From Comamonas sp. (GTDB taxonomy: Bacteria; Pseudomonadota; Gammaproteobacteria; Burkholderiales; Burkholderiaceae_C), in assembly GCA_021166775.1 (NCBI GenBank), contig JAJPEQ010000013.1, forward strand, positions 310,001 through 374,000: a DNA stretch of 64,000 nucleotides. The letters are read 5' to 3'. Below the pieces are notes generated by a model. That model was not told the DNA's origin, searched no databases, and saw only the letters and a list, made by a program, of their open reading frames with translations. Every line of letters begins with the position of its first letter. The first letter of the stretch is position 1. A program made the position numbers and the translations under genes. This document shows, piece after piece, positions 9,669-18,956 of this stretch.

Positions 9669-10325
9669 ATGCCCGCCATGCCCGCCTTCATCTACCTTGC
9701 GTCCCAGAGCCCGCGCCGCCGCCAATTGCTTGATCAGCTCGGTGTGCGCCATGAGCCCTTGCTGCCGAACGTCGCCGGCGACATCGTGGAGGATGCCGAA
9801 GGCATCGAAGCCGCCTTGCGCGGCGAAGCGCCCGCTGCCTATGTGCAGCGCATCACCGGCCTGAAGCTCGATGCGGCGGTACTGCGGCGCAAGCGCCGGG
9901 CCCTGGCGGCGGCGCCGATCCTCTGTGCCGACACCACGGTGGCGCTGGGGCGTGAGATTCTTGGCAAGCCCGAGGATGCGCGGGATGCGGCGCGCATGCT
10001 GGCCAGCCTGTCGGGGCGCGAGCACCGCGTGCTCAGTGCCGTGGCGCTGCAGGTGGACGGGCAGCGGCGCCTGGCCGCGCTGTCGGTCTCGCGCGTGCGT
10101 TTCGCGCCCATGTCAGCGCGCCAGATCGACGCCTACGTGGCCAGTGGCGAGCCATTGGGCAAGGCGGGTGCTTACGCCATCCAGGGCGCTGCCGCTCAGT
10201 ATGTCGAGCATCTGAGCGGCAGCTACAGCGGCATCATGGGCCTGCCGCTGCACGAGACGGCGATGCTGTTGCGCGCCGCGCATGTCCTCAGGGATGAAGC
10301 GCCCACGCGCCTTCGAGGTCGGTGA
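9669..10325 (+). CDS. maf: Maf-family nucleotide pyrophosphatase
   Basis: 218 residues. Maf proteins hydrolyse non-canonical or modified nucleoside triphosphates (house-cleaning) and were first described as septum inhibitors. [18 protein letters not shown] at the N-terminus is the substrate and metal loop, and [10 protein letters not shown] (around residue 80) carries the catalytic acid. The length is near the family's usual 190-200, with an insertion around residues 40-75. The 3' end overlaps the convergent d1-like gene by 38 bp. In related genomes maf lies close to rlmH and rng; here two minus-strand units interrupt the block. Confidence 0.93.
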   Translation: MPAMPAFIYLASQSPRRRQLLDQLGVRHEPLLPNVAGDIVEDAEGIEAALRGEAPAAYVQRITGLKLDAAVLRRKRRALAAAPILCADTTVALGREILGKPEDARDAARMLASLSGREHRVLSAVALQVDGQRRLAALSVSRVRFAPMSARQIDAYVASGEPLGKAGAYAIQGAAAQYVEHLSGSYSGIMGLPLHETAMLLRAAHVLRDEAPTRLRGR

Positions 10326-11478
10326 AGGGCAGGCGCATCCGCTCCTGCAGCGTGGATGCATCGTGCAGGCAGACGAGCCCCTGTACGCCGGGCGTGACCA
10401 GAACGGGCGCGCCCTGCAGCACGAGCAGCTGGGTCTGCGGCCTGGCGTCGAGCTCGGCCTGCGCCTGCAGGGTGCGGGTATCGAGTTTGAGCCACACGCC
10501 GTCGGCACGCTGCAGCCACAGGGCCGCGGGCGCGGCTGAGGGGATGATGCGTCGCGCGTTGGCGGGCAGCGGCCCGCCCGTGCCAGGCCGCATTTGCGGC
10601 ACTTGCACAGGCGCGGCGGCGCTGCGCAGGCCGGCAAGCGCCAGCCACAGGCGCCCGTCCTGTTTCCAGGCGGCCGACGCGCCCGGGTGTGGTGTTCCGT
10701 CGAGCGCCACCGCGCTGATCTGGCTGCGCGTGTCCAGGTGCAGCAGGCGCAGGGTGCAGGGCGCGGGCGGTTGGCAGCGCTGGCTGCCCACCACCAGCCG
10801 GGTCCCGTCGGGCACGAGCACGTCGGGCAGTGGCGCGGGCAGGGGGGTGCGGCGCACGCTGAGAAAGCCGCTGCGGGGCAGGGCTTCGCCCATGCGGTAG
10901 TCGTGCACCAGGCCGTCGAAGATGGGCGCGGCGGCGGGGTCGTAGGAGATTTCCCACAGCTCGCGCAGCGTGTCCAGCGCCAACAGCCAGCTGCGCGAGC
11001 CAGCGAGCGTCAGCACCTGCGCTGCGCGGCTTTGCTCGCGGCCATCGGGTGAGGTGATGGCGATGCGGCGCGCCGGCTGCAGCGTGGCGTCGAAAATCTG
11101 CACCTGTGCATCCTGAGCGCCTGCAGCCAGCAGCCAGCGCCCGTCGCCCGAGAGCGCAAGCCGGGGCGTGCCGGAACCCACGCGTGCGGGCACCTGCGCT
11201 GTGATGTCCAGGTCGGGCAACGTCAGTTGAACGATGTGGCCCTCCGGCGTGCCCCAATACAGCCGGGGCGGGTCGGGAGACACCTGCGGCGGCCCGGAGA
11301 GGCGCACGGGAAGAGGTCGGGCGGCCAGCACCGCGCCGTCCCGCGCATCGAGCAGCGCGATCTGGCGGCCCGCGTCATGCAGCACCAGCAGCGCCGATGG
11401 CGGCACCTGGCCCCACGCGCGGAGGTGGGCCGCGGCTGCGAGCACGAGCGCGCAGGTCAGCAAGGCGAAGACACGCAT
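10288..11478 (-). CDS. Cytochrome-d1-like beta-propeller protein, no heme c domain
   Basis: 396 residues beginning with a Sec-type signal ([23 protein letters not shown]). The body reads as a seven- or eight-bladed propeller with repeats such as [16 protein letters not shown] and [19 protein letters not shown] at residues 261-266 and the [14 protein letters not shown] block near the C-terminus resemble the heme-d1 domain of nitrite reductase NirS and the related NirF. No CxxCH motif is present, so no heme c is expected. No other denitrification or d1-synthesis gene is in the window. Whether it binds heme d1 is unknown. Convergent with maf and divergent from rng. Confidence 0.7.
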   Translation of the reverse strand: MRVFALLTCALVLAAAAHLRAWGQVPPSALLVLHDAGRQIALLDARDGAVLAARPLPVRLSGPPQVSPDPPRLYWGTPEGHIVQLTLPDLDITAQVPARVGSGTPRLALSGDGRWLLAAGAQDAQVQIFDATLQPARRIAITSPDGREQSRAAQVLTLAGSRSWLLALDTLRELWEISYDPAAAPIFDGLVHDYRMGEALPRSGFLSVRRTPLPAPLPDVLVPDGTRLVVGSQRCQPPAPCTLRLLHLDTRSQISAVALDGTPHPGASAAWKQDGRLWLALAGLRSAAAPVQVPQMRPGTGGPLPANARRIIPSAAPAALWLQRADGVWLKLDTRTLQAQAELDARPQTQLLVLQGAPVLVTPGVQGLVCLHDASTLQERMRLPFTDLEGAWALHP

Positions 11479-11532
11479 GGGCTCATCGTACCCGCGGCCA
11501 TTCAGGCATGATCAGAGCGTTGGAAGGTATTC

Positions 11533-13014
11533 ATGCAAAACGACATTCTGGTGAACTGGTCGCCGCAGGAGACGCGCGTCGCGGTGGTGGAGAACGGTGC
11601 GGTGCAGGAACTGCACGTGGAGCGCACGCTCGAGCGCGGCCTCGTCGGCAACATCTATCTGGGCAAGGTGTCGCGCGTGCTGCCGGGCATGCAGTCGGCG
11701 TTCGTCGACATCGGCCTGGAGCGCGCGGCCTTCCTGCATGTGGCCGATGTCTGGCAGCGCCATGACGGCGCCGATGCCGGGCCGCGCCGCGGAGAAGCGC
11801 TCCTGCCGATCGAAAAGCAGATCTTCGAGGGCCAGCCCCTCATGGTGCAGGTCATCAAGGACCCGATAGGCACCAAAGGCGCGCGCCTGTCCACGCAGAT
11901 CAGCGTGGCCGGGCACCTGCTGGTGTTCCTGCCGCAGGATCAGCATGTGGGGGTATCACAGAAAATCCCGGCGGATGAGCGTGAGGCCCTGCGCTCGCGC
12001 CTCGTGGCGCTCGTGGGGCAGGCGGCCCAGGGCGCGGGCGGCGGCTTCATCCTGCGCACCAATGCCGAGGAAGCGAGCGACGAAGAGCTGGCCGACGATA
12101 TCGCCTACCTGCGCAAGACCTGGACCAGCATCCGCGCGGCCGCCCAGCGGCTGCCGGCGATGTCGCTGCTGCACCAGGACCTGAGCTTGTTGCAGCGGGT
12201 GATGCGCGACCTGGTGGGGGAGCAGACGCTGTCCGTGCGCATCGATTCGCGCGAGCAGTTTGTCCAATTGCAGTCCTACGGCCGCGAATACATGCCCAAG
12301 GCGGTCGACCGCCTGCAGCTGTACAAGGGCGAGCGGCCCATTTTCGACCTCTTCGGCATCGATGAGGAAATTGCCCGCGCGCTCGGACGGCGCGTGGATC
12401 TGAAATCGGGCGGCTACCTGATCGTTGATCAGACCGAGGCGCTCACGACCATCGACGTGAACACCGGCGGCTACGTTGGCGCACGCAATTTTGACGAGAC
12501 CATCTTCAAGACCAACCTGGAGGCGGCCGGCACGATCGCGCGGCAATTGCGCCTGCGCAACCTGGGTGGCATCGTGGTCGTGGACTTCATCGACATGGCG
12601 CGCCACGAGCACCAGGCGGCGGTGCTTGACGAGCTGAAGAAGCACCTGGCGCGCGATCGGGTCAAGACGGTGGTGGGGGGATTTTCACCCCTGGGCCTGG
12701 TCGAAATGACGCGCAAGCGCACGCGCGAATCACTCGCGCACATGCTCTGCGAGCCCTGCCCGACGTGCCGCGGCGTCGGCGAGGTGAAAACGGCGCGCAC
12801 CGTCTGCTACGACATCCTGCGCGAGGTGCTGCGCGAGGCGCGTCAGTTCAATCCCAGGGAATTTCGCGTGATTGCCGCACCCAAGGTGGTGGAGATGTTC
12901 CTCGACGAGGAAAGCCAGCATCTGGCGGGGCTGTCGGACTTCATCGGCAAGCCGATTTCGCTGCAGGCCGAAGGGGAGCTTGGACCGGATCAGTACGATA
13001 TCGTTTTATTATGA
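11533..13014 (+). CDS. rng: Ribonuclease G
   Basis: 493-residue endoribonuclease of the RNase E/G family, acting in 16S rRNA 5' maturation and mRNA decay. S1 domain occupies about residues 35-125 (GNIYLGKVSRVLPGMQSAFVDIG). The catalytic DNase I-like part has TIDVNTGGYVG and VVDFIDMARHEHQ with the metal-binding aspartates. The Zn-link CEPCPTCRGVG is near residue 412. It lacks the long C-terminal scaffold of RNase E. The 3' end faces the convergent aminotransferase gene across a bidirectional hairpin. Confidence 0.96.
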   Translation: MQNDILVNWSPQETRVAVVENGAVQELHVERTLERGLVGNIYLGKVSRVLPGMQSAFVDIGLERAAFLHVADVWQRHDGADAGPRRGEALLPIEKQIFEGQPLMVQVIKDPIGTKGARLSTQISVAGHLLVFLPQDQHVGVSQKIPADEREALRSRLVALVGQAAQGAGGGFILRTNAEEASDEELADDIAYLRKTWTSIRAAAQRLPAMSLLHQDLSLLQRVMRDLVGEQTLSVRIDSREQFVQLQSYGREYMPKAVDRLQLYKGERPIFDLFGIDEEIARALGRRVDLKSGGYLIVDQTEALTTIDVNTGGYVGARNFDETIFKTNLEAAGTIARQLRLRNLGGIVVVDFIDMARHEHQAAVLDELKKHLARDRVKTVVGGFSPLGLVEMTRKRTRESLAHMLCEPCPTCRGVGEVKTARTVCYDILREVLREARQFNPREFRVIAAPKVVEMFLDEESQHLAGLSDFIGKPISLQAEGELGPDQYDIVLL

Positions 13015-13030
13015 AAAGTGGCTGAAACGC

Positions 13031-13072
13031 ACTATGAAAAAGCGCGGATAGCTCATGTTTTCATAGTTTTTT
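13031..13072. terminator. Bidirectional terminator between rng and aminotransferase, with repeat copy 2
   Basis: Perfect 10-bp stem ACTATGAAAA (13031-13040) / TTTTCATAGT (13058-13067) with a 17-nt loop, followed by T's through 13072 and preceded by an A-rich arm for the other strand. The loop region read on the minus strand (13054-13034) is a degenerate copy of the dispersed repeat core. It overlaps the stop codon of the aminotransferase gene. Confidence 0.65.
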
Positions 13073-14212
13073 CAACCGTTCCAGCGCCTTGCGCAGCGTC
13101 TCGTCGTTCTTGGCGAAGCAAAAGCGCACCACGTGCTGGTCGAACCCGTCGGCGTAGAAGGCCGACAGCGGAATCGCCGCCACGCCGATCTCGCGCGTGA
13201 GCCACTGGCAGAACTCGGCGTCGCCCCGGTCGCTGACGGCGGAAATGTCCACGCATTGGAAGAAGCTGCCCGAGGAGGGCAGGAGCTTGAGGCGAGAGTC
13301 CGCCAGGCCCTGGCGGAACAAATCGCGCTTGGCCTGGTAGAAGCCGCTCAACTGGTTGTAGCTCGCGGGGCTGGCCATGTACTCGGCGATGCCGTGCTGC
13401 ATCGGCGTATTCACGCTGAAAACGTTGAACTGGTGCACCTTGCGAAATTCCGCCGTGAGCGCGGCCGGGGCGCAGACCGAGCCGATTTTCCAGCCCGTGA
13501 CGTGCAGCGTCTTGCCGAAGCTCGATACGACGAAGGCGCGCTCGGCCAGGCCGGGAAAGCGTGCCGCGCTCTGGTGTGGCTCGCCGTCGTAGACCATGTG
13601 CTCGTAGACCTCGTCACTCAGCAGCAGCACGTTGGTCGGTGCCAGCATCTCCTCGAGCGCGCGCATATCCTCCTGCGCCCAGACGCTGGCGCTCGGGTTG
13701 TGCGGCGTGTTGATGATGAGAAGGCGCGTGCGCGCTGTGATGGCGGCCGCGATCCGGGCCACGTCGGGCTTGAAGGTGTGCGGCGTGAGCGGCACGTGCA
13801 CGGCCACGCCGCCGGCCAGTTCGATGTTGGGCAGATAGCTGTCGTAGCAGGGGTCGAGCACGATCACTTCGTCGCCCGGGTGCACGCAGGCGAGGATGAC
13901 GGTGAGGATGGCTTGCGTGGCACCGGCCGTGATCGTGACTTCGGCATCCACGTCGTAATGGCGGTCATAGAGCGCCTCGGTCTTGCGGCTCACCACCTCG
14001 CGCAAGCTGCGCACGCCGGCCATGGGCGGGTACTGGTTGTGGCCCGCCTGCATGGCATGGTGCACGGCCTCGACGAGTGCCGGGTCGCACCCGAAATCAG
14101 GAAAACCCTGTCCGAGGTTGACGGCGCAGTGCTCGGTGGCGAGCGCCGACATGACGGTGAAGATGGTGGTGCCGACCTGAGGCAGGCGGCTTGCGATCCG
14201 AGGAGTGGTCAT
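13061..14212 (-). CDS. PLP-dependent aminotransferase, methionine aminotransferase (YbdL)-like
   Basis: 383-residue fold-type I aminotransferase, class I/II. VNLGQGFPDF at residues 31-40 binds substrate carboxylate, ITAGATQAI binds the PLP phosphate, NTPHNPSA contains the conserved Asn, LLLSDEVYEHMVYDG the Asp/Tyr pair, and SSFGKTLHVTGWKIG holds the Schiff-base lysine K234. The best resemblance is to YbdL/methionine or kynurenine aminotransferases; the exact amino acid is inferred. It lies 16 bp after the CysB-family regulator gene on the same strand, suggesting cotranscription. Confidence 0.88.
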   Translation of the reverse strand: MTTPRIASRLPQVGTTIFTVMSALATEHCAVNLGQGFPDFGCDPALVEAVHHAMQAGHNQYPPMAGVRSLREVVSRKTEALYDRHYDVDAEVTITAGATQAILTVILACVHPGDEVIVLDPCYDSYLPNIELAGGVAVHVPLTPHTFKPDVARIAAAITARTRLLIINTPHNPSASVWAQEDMRALEEMLAPTNVLLLSDEVYEHMVYDGEPHQSAARFPGLAERAFVVSSFGKTLHVTGWKIGSVCAPAALTAEFRKVHQFNVFSVNTPMQHGIAEYMASPASYNQLSGFYQAKRDLFRQGLADSRLKLLPSSGSFFQCVDISAVSDRGDAEFCQWLTREIGVAAIPLSAFYADGFDQHVVRFCFAKNDETLRKALERLKKL

Positions 14213-14228
14213 GGGAAATGAAAGTGCG

Positions 14229-15170
14229 TCAGAGGCCGTAGTCTTCGGCGTGGCCCGACATCGCGCGCTCGATCAGCGGGCGGTTCAGGCGGTCGCTGAC
14301 CAGCTCGGCCAGGCGGTAGACGAAGTGGCGCAGCCAGGCGCCGCGCTTGAAGGCGATGCGCGCCACGCTGTGGCCGAACAGATGGCCGGCCGGACGTGCG
14401 ACGAGATCGGGCGGCAGGCCTTCGCGCGTGGCCATTTCGGCCACGATGCCCAGGCCCATGCCCAGGCGCACGTAGGTCTTGATGATGTCCGAATCCATCG
14501 CCTCCAGCACGATGCGCGGCTGCAGTTTGCGCAGCGCAAAGGCCTGGTCGATGCGGCTGCGCCCGGTGAACGACGGATGGTAGGTGATGAGCGGCTCGTG
14601 CGACAGGTCTTCGAGGTCGATGCGCTCCTTCTTGACCAGCGGGTGCGTGGTGGGCAACACGAACACGTGCTGCCACTCGTAGCTGGGCAGCGTCACGAGC
14701 TCAGGGTAATCGGCGAGCGATTCAGTGGCCATGCCGATTTCGGCCACCTCGTCGAGCACCATGCGCGCCACTTCATCGGGCTTGGCCTGGTGCAGGCTCA
14801 CGTTCACCTTGGGGTATTGCTCACGCAGCTTGGTCACGGCGGGCGGCAGCACGTAGCGTGCCTGCGTGTGCGTGGTGGCGATCGAGAGCGTGCCGCTGTC
14901 CTGCGCGCTGAACTGCTCGCCGATGCGCTTCAGGTTGCCCACCTCGCGCATGATCACCTCGATGCTCCTGAGCACGTGCTCGCCCGGCTCGGTGACGCGC
15001 TTGAGGCGTTTGCCATGGCGCGCGAAGATGTCCACGCCCAGTTCGTCTTCCAGTTCCAGGATGGCCTTGGAAACGCCAGGTTGCGAGGTGTGCAGGGCCT
15101 TGGCCGCTTCGGTCAGATTGAGCTGGCGTCGCACCGCCTCCTGGACGAAGCGGAATTGGTGAAGGTTCAT
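14229..15170 (-). CDS. cysB: CysB-family LysR-type regulator
   Basis: 313-residue LysR-type regulator. The winged helix-turn-helix is at residues 1-60 (LNLTEAAKALHTSQPGVSKAI), with a coiled linker following. The effector domain carries the CysB-type TTHTQARYVLPPAV and LITYHPSFTGRSRIDQAF segments, which bind O-acetylserine or sulfate in homologues. CysB activates sulfate and thiosulfate assimilation genes; no such biosynthetic genes adjoin it here. It lies 54 bp downstream of lptG with its own candidate promoter, and the aminotransferase gene follows. Confidence 0.92.
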   Translation of the reverse strand: MNLHQFRFVQEAVRRQLNLTEAAKALHTSQPGVSKAILELEDELGVDIFARHGKRLKRVTEPGEHVLRSIEVIMREVGNLKRIGEQFSAQDSGTLSIATTHTQARYVLPPAVTKLREQYPKVNVSLHQAKPDEVARMVLDEVAEIGMATESLADYPELVTLPSYEWQHVFVLPTTHPLVKKERIDLEDLSHEPLITYHPSFTGRSRIDQAFALRKLQPRIVLEAMDSDIIKTYVRLGMGLGIVAEMATREGLPPDLVARPAGHLFGHSVARIAFKRGAWLRHFVYRLAELVSDRLNRPLIERAMSGHAEDYGL

Positions 15171-15180
15171 AACTTAATGC

Positions 15181-15210
15181 GTATAAAAACCGCGTTTATT
15201 ATGCCTTCAA
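15181..15210 (-). promoter_or_regulatory. Candidate sigma-70 promoter of cysB
   Basis: Read on the minus strand: -35 TTGAAG (15210-15205), an 18-bp spacer, and -10 TTATAC (15186-15181), ending 11 bp from the ATG. The 54-bp gap is visibly AT-rich compared with the coding sequence around it. Inferred from consensus match only. Confidence 0.45.
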
Positions 15211-15224
15211 AAGTTCTGCGAATG

Positions 15225-16325
15225 TTATTGACGCAGCACCAGCCAGCCGAACATCGCGAGCGACAGCACCGAATAAATCATGCCCGGCGCGGCGGCGCTG
15301 AGCCAGGGCGACCAGTTCTGCAGGTTGCCCGCGAAGCCGAAGACGTTGTTGAGCAGAAAGAAGCTGATGCCGGCCATCACGCCGCCGAACACGTAGGCGG
15401 CCATGCCGCCCGAGCGAAAGTGCAGGTAGGCAAAGGGCAGCGAGAGCACGACCATCACCAGGCAGGACAGGGGATAGAACACCTTGTGCCAGAGCTCGAT
15501 CTCGTAGCGCTGCGCCGACTGGCCGTTGGCCTGCAGGTGGCGCACATAGAGGAACAGGTCGAGCGTGGCCATCTTTTGCGGGTTGAGCAGGGAGGCAGCC
15601 ACCATTGACGAGGTGATCTGCGTCGGCCAGTGCCAGCGGTCTTCGCTGAGCCGCTCGACCCGCGCCTGGTCGGTAGCGGTCTGGATGAAGGTGTTGCGCT
15701 GTACCGTTGCGAGGTCCCAGCCGCCCTCGCCAAAATGTCCCTGCTCGGCGCGAGCGGTGAGCGCCAGGTGGCCCTGGGCGTCGAAACCGAAGATGCGGAT
15801 GCCCCGCATGAGGCCGTCGGCATCGAGCGCGCGCACGTTGATGGCATACGACCGCTCGCCTTGCTGTTCCTTGAGCCAGGCGCCGGTGAGGCCGGTGCTC
15901 AGCGGGCCGAACTGGCGCGCGCGCACGATCTCGGCCGCCCGTTCACTGGCGGGCGCCACGTAGTCGCCAATGGCGAATGTTCCCACCGCGAACACCACGC
16001 CCATGAGCGCCGCCGCACCCAGCGCCCGCCAAGGCCCCAGGCCGCTGGTGCGCATGATGGTGAACTCGGAGTTTTGCGCCAGGCGCGCCATCACGAAGAT
16101 GGTGCCGATCAGCACCGTGATGGGCAGCAGCTCGTACACGTGCTGGGGCTGGCGCAGCAGCACGTACAGCAGCGCCCTGGACAGCGGGTAGCCGCGTGCC
16201 GCCGAACCCGCGACGCGCAGCTCGTCGACCATGTCGAAAAAGAAGAACAGCGCGACGAAGGCCAGCGTGGCGAAGCCGACACTCAACGCCACTTCGCGAA
16301 ACAGGTAGCGGCGCAGCGTCTTCAT
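15225..16325 (-). CDS. lptG: LPS export ABC transporter permease LptG
   Basis: 366 residues. Partner of LptF in the LptB2FG inner-membrane complex that extracts lipopolysaccharide and drives it along the LptC-A-D bridge. Transmembrane segments cluster at about residues 15-35, 60-85 and 100-120, a periplasmic beta-jellyroll domain spans about 125-265, and three more segments lie at 275-360. MKTLRRYLFREVALSVGFATLAFVALFFFFDMVDEL is the typical N-terminus. The start codon overlaps the lptF stop by 4 bp (16322-16325). Confidence 0.95.
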   Translation of the reverse strand: MKTLRRYLFREVALSVGFATLAFVALFFFFDMVDELRVAGSAARGYPLSRALLYVLLRQPQHVYELLPITVLIGTIFVMARLAQNSEFTIMRTSGLGPWRALGAAALMGVVFAVGTFAIGDYVAPASERAAEIVRARQFGPLSTGLTGAWLKEQQGERSYAINVRALDADGLMRGIRIFGFDAQGHLALTARAEQGHFGEGGWDLATVQRNTFIQTATDQARVERLSEDRWHWPTQITSSMVAASLLNPQKMATLDLFLYVRHLQANGQSAQRYEIELWHKVFYPLSCLVMVVLSLPFAYLHFRSGGMAAYVFGGVMAGISFFLLNNVFGFAGNLQNWSPWLSAAAPGMIYSVLSLAMFGWLVLRQ

Positions 16326-17416
16326 GCGTCGCTCCGGCGTGCGAGCAGTGAGCGCCAGCTCCAGTGGTTGTGGCGGATCACCAGGATCACGAGGCCCAGC
16401 GCCAGCATGCCGCCGTGCAGCAGCACGATCAGTCCGGGCAGACTCAAGCGCCCGGCCTCGACCCAGCGCTGGCCCACGTTCATCAGGTTGTAATAGACCA
16501 TGAAGCCGAAGAGCGCTGCCATCACGCCCGCGCTGCGCCCCGCCCGCGGCTGCACCACGGCCACGGCCAGGCCTAGCAGCACGAGGTTGACCACGGCAAA
16601 CACCAGGCCCAGACGCCAGCCCAGTTCGGCACGCAGCTCGGGCGATGTGCTCGTGGCAAGCTGCCAGGTGTTCGTCGTCTTGGCCGAGACGGCGTCGCGC
16701 ACCTCACCGCCGGTCTTGCCGACCTGGGTGCCGTACTGCGCGAATTCCGCGATGCGCAGTCCGGGTTGGGTCAGCAGGGTTTCCACGCGCTCGCCGTTGG
16801 ACAGCAGCGCAATGCGTTTGCCATCCTGCACCACCAGCCGCGCGCTTTGTGCGGAAGTCACGGTCTCGCGCTCCGGCGTGGTGGAGGCGATGAAAATCTT
16901 GCTCGCGGTGTTGGCGTCCGGCGTGTCCTTGTCGATGAAGAAGACGCGCGTGCCACCCGCTGTTTCCTGAAACTCGCCCGGGGCGATGCGATCGACGTCG
17001 CTGCGCTGCTCGTAGCGGGTTTTCAGTTCGTCGATCTGCTGGTTGGCCCAGGGCCACACGATGAGCGCGAGCGCGCCCACGGCCAGCATGATCGGCCAGG
17101 CAAAGCGCAGCAGCGGTGCGAGCATGTTCAGCAGACCCTGTCCAGCGCCGAACCAGATCACCATTTCGCTGTCGCGGTACATGCGCGAGAGCGTGTTCAC
17201 GATGGCCACGAACAGGCTCAGGCTCAGAATGGTGGGCAGGTGCCCGAGCACCGTGAAGCCCATCACCAGCAGCACGTCGCCGGGTGCCACGCCGCCGCGC
17301 GCCGCCTGCCCGAGCGTGCGCACGAGCATGATGGTCATCACGACGGTCACCAGCACGATGAGCGTGGCGCCGAAGCTGCGGGCCAGCTCCTTGCGAATGG
17401 ATGAATCGAATAACAT
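16322..17416 (-). CDS. lptF: LPS export ABC transporter permease LptF
   Basis: 364 residues from ATG 17414-17416 (MLFDSSIRKELARSFGATLIVL), the standard LptF N-terminus; an in-frame extension to 17485 lies over the pepA promoter region and is rejected. Architecture is three N-terminal membrane helices, a periplasmic jellyroll (about 130-265), and three C-terminal helices. First gene of lptFG and divergent from pepA with 71 bp between starts, the arrangement conserved in most proteobacteria. Confidence 0.95.
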   Translation of the reverse strand: MLFDSSIRKELARSFGATLIVLVTVVMTIMLVRTLGQAARGGVAPGDVLLVMGFTVLGHLPTILSLSLFVAIVNTLSRMYRDSEMVIWFGAGQGLLNMLAPLLRFAWPIMLAVGALALIVWPWANQQIDELKTRYEQRSDVDRIAPGEFQETAGGTRVFFIDKDTPDANTASKIFIASTTPERETVTSAQSARLVVQDGKRIALLSNGERVETLLTQPGLRIAEFAQYGTQVGKTGGEVRDAVSAKTTNTWQLATSTSPELRAELGWRLGLVFAVVNLVLLGLAVAVVQPRAGRSAGVMAALFGFMVYYNLMNVGQRWVEAGRLSLPGLIVLLHGGMLALGLVILVIRHNHWSWRSLLARRSDA

Positions 17417-17487
17417 TGATCTCAGGGTGATGCGGGGCGCGCCATCGGGCCGAAAAGACCTTGCGCCACCCGGCGAGGAAAACAAGC

Positions 17488-18954
17488 ATGGATTTTGAAC
17501 TGAAAACGCTGGCGCTCGCCAAAGCGCCAGGCCAGCGTTGTGATTTGCTGGTGCTGCTGGTCGAAGAGAGTTTTGCGCCCGGGGCCGATGCGCTCTCGTC
17601 CCTGGCGGCCGTGGCGCTGCGCCACGGTGACTTCAAGGCGCGTGCGGGCAGTCTGCTGCAGTGCTATGCGCCACCCACGATCGCTGCGCGCAGCGTCTTG
17701 CTGCTGGGTGCGGGAGACGGCAGCCCCGTCGCCGTGCGCAAGGCGGTGCTGGCGCTGGCCGGCCTGCTCAAGGCCGGGGTGTCCAGGCACGTCGTGTTTG
17801 CCTTTGGTTCGGCGCCCGGGCCCGACGCCGTCGGGGTGCTGGTGCGCTGCGTGGCCGAGGCCAGCTACGTCTACACCACGACCAAGAGCAAAGCCGAGTC
17901 GCGTACGCTGGCTCGCGTCACGGTGGGCGTGCCCGATGTGGCGCGGGTGCGCGTGGCGTTTGATACCGCCGTCGCGGTGGTGGCGGGGGTGGAGTTCGCA
18001 CGCGAGTGGGCCAACCGCCCGGCCAACCATGCCACGCCCACGATGCTTGGCGAAGCGGCGCGCTCGCTCGCGCGCCACGCGGGTATCAGCTGCAAGCTGC
18101 ATGGCCCGGCGCAGGTGGCGCGGCTGGGCATGAGCGCGTTCATGGCGGTGGCGCAGGGTTCAAGCGAACCGCTGCGCTTCATCGAGCTGCACTATCAGGG
18201 CGGGCCCAAGACGCAGGCACCGGTGGTGCTGGTGGGCAAGGGCATCACGTTTGATGCCGGAGGCATCTCGCTCAAGCCTGCCGCGGGCATGGACGAGATG
18301 AAGTTCGACATGGGCGGCGCCGCGAGTGTGCTCGGCACCTTTCGCGCGCTTGTCGAGTTGCGCCCGAGGATCAACGTCGTCGGTCTCATTCCCAGTTGCG
18401 AGAATCTGCCCGACGGCAAGGCCGTCAAGCCCGGCGACGTGGTCACGAGCATGAGCGGGCAGACCATCGAAATCCTGAACACCGACGCCGAAGGGCGCCT
18501 GGCGCTGTGCGACGCGCTGACCTACGCCGCGCGCTTCAAGCCGAAGGCGGTGGTGGACATGGCCACGCTCACGGGGGCGTGCGTCGTGGCCCTGGGGGCC
18601 GTGCGCAGCGGTCTGTTCGCCAGCGACGAAGCGCTCGCCGAGCAGCTGCTGGCGGCAGGTGAGGCAGCGCTCGACCCGTGCTGGCGCATGCCGCTCGATG
18701 ACGAATACGCCGATGGTCTCAAGAGCGCGTTCGCCGACGTGGCCAACGTCGCCGGGCGCCCGGCGGGTGCGGTGACGGCGGCCAAGTTCCTGCAGCGCTT
18801 CGTCGGCGCCTGGCCGTGGGCGCACCTGGATATCGCGGGTACGGCCTGGAAGTCCGGCTCGGCCAAGGGCGCCACCGGCCGTCCCGTGGGGCTGCTGGTG
18901 CATTACCTGCTGGCGGCGGCTGATGCAGCCCCTGTTCGCAGGCGTGGGAAATAG
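17488..18954 (+). CDS. pepA: Leucyl aminopeptidase, M17 family
   Basis: 488 residues. Hexameric di-metal aminopeptidase; some homologues also bind DNA. Starts at ATG 17488 (MDFELKTLALAKAPG). The metal site is visible as VLVGKGITFDAGGISLKPA (Lys and Asp ligands), MKFDMGGAA, and the family signature NTDAEGRLAL. In many beta-proteobacteria holC (DNA polymerase III chi) follows; here a 103-codon reading frame follows instead after 2 bp. Confidence 0.96.
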   Translation: MDFELKTLALAKAPGQRCDLLVLLVEESFAPGADALSSLAAVALRHGDFKARAGSLLQCYAPPTIAARSVLLLGAGDGSPVAVRKAVLALAGLLKAGVSRHVVFAFGSAPGPDAVGVLVRCVAEASYVYTTTKSKAESRTLARVTVGVPDVARVRVAFDTAVAVVAGVEFAREWANRPANHATPTMLGEAARSLARHAGISCKLHGPAQVARLGMSAFMAVAQGSSEPLRFIELHYQGGPKTQAPVVLVGKGITFDAGGISLKPAAGMDEMKFDMGGAASVLGTFRALVELRPRINVVGLIPSCENLPDGKAVKPGDVVTSMSGQTIEILNTDAEGRLALCDALTYAARFKPKAVVDMATLTGACVVALGAVRSGLFASDEALAEQLLAAGEAALDPCWRMPLDDEYADGLKSAFADVANVAGRPAGAVTAAKFLQRFVGAWPWAHLDIAGTAWKSGSAKGATGRPVGLLVHYLLAAADAAPVRRRGK

Positions 18955-18956
18955 CC

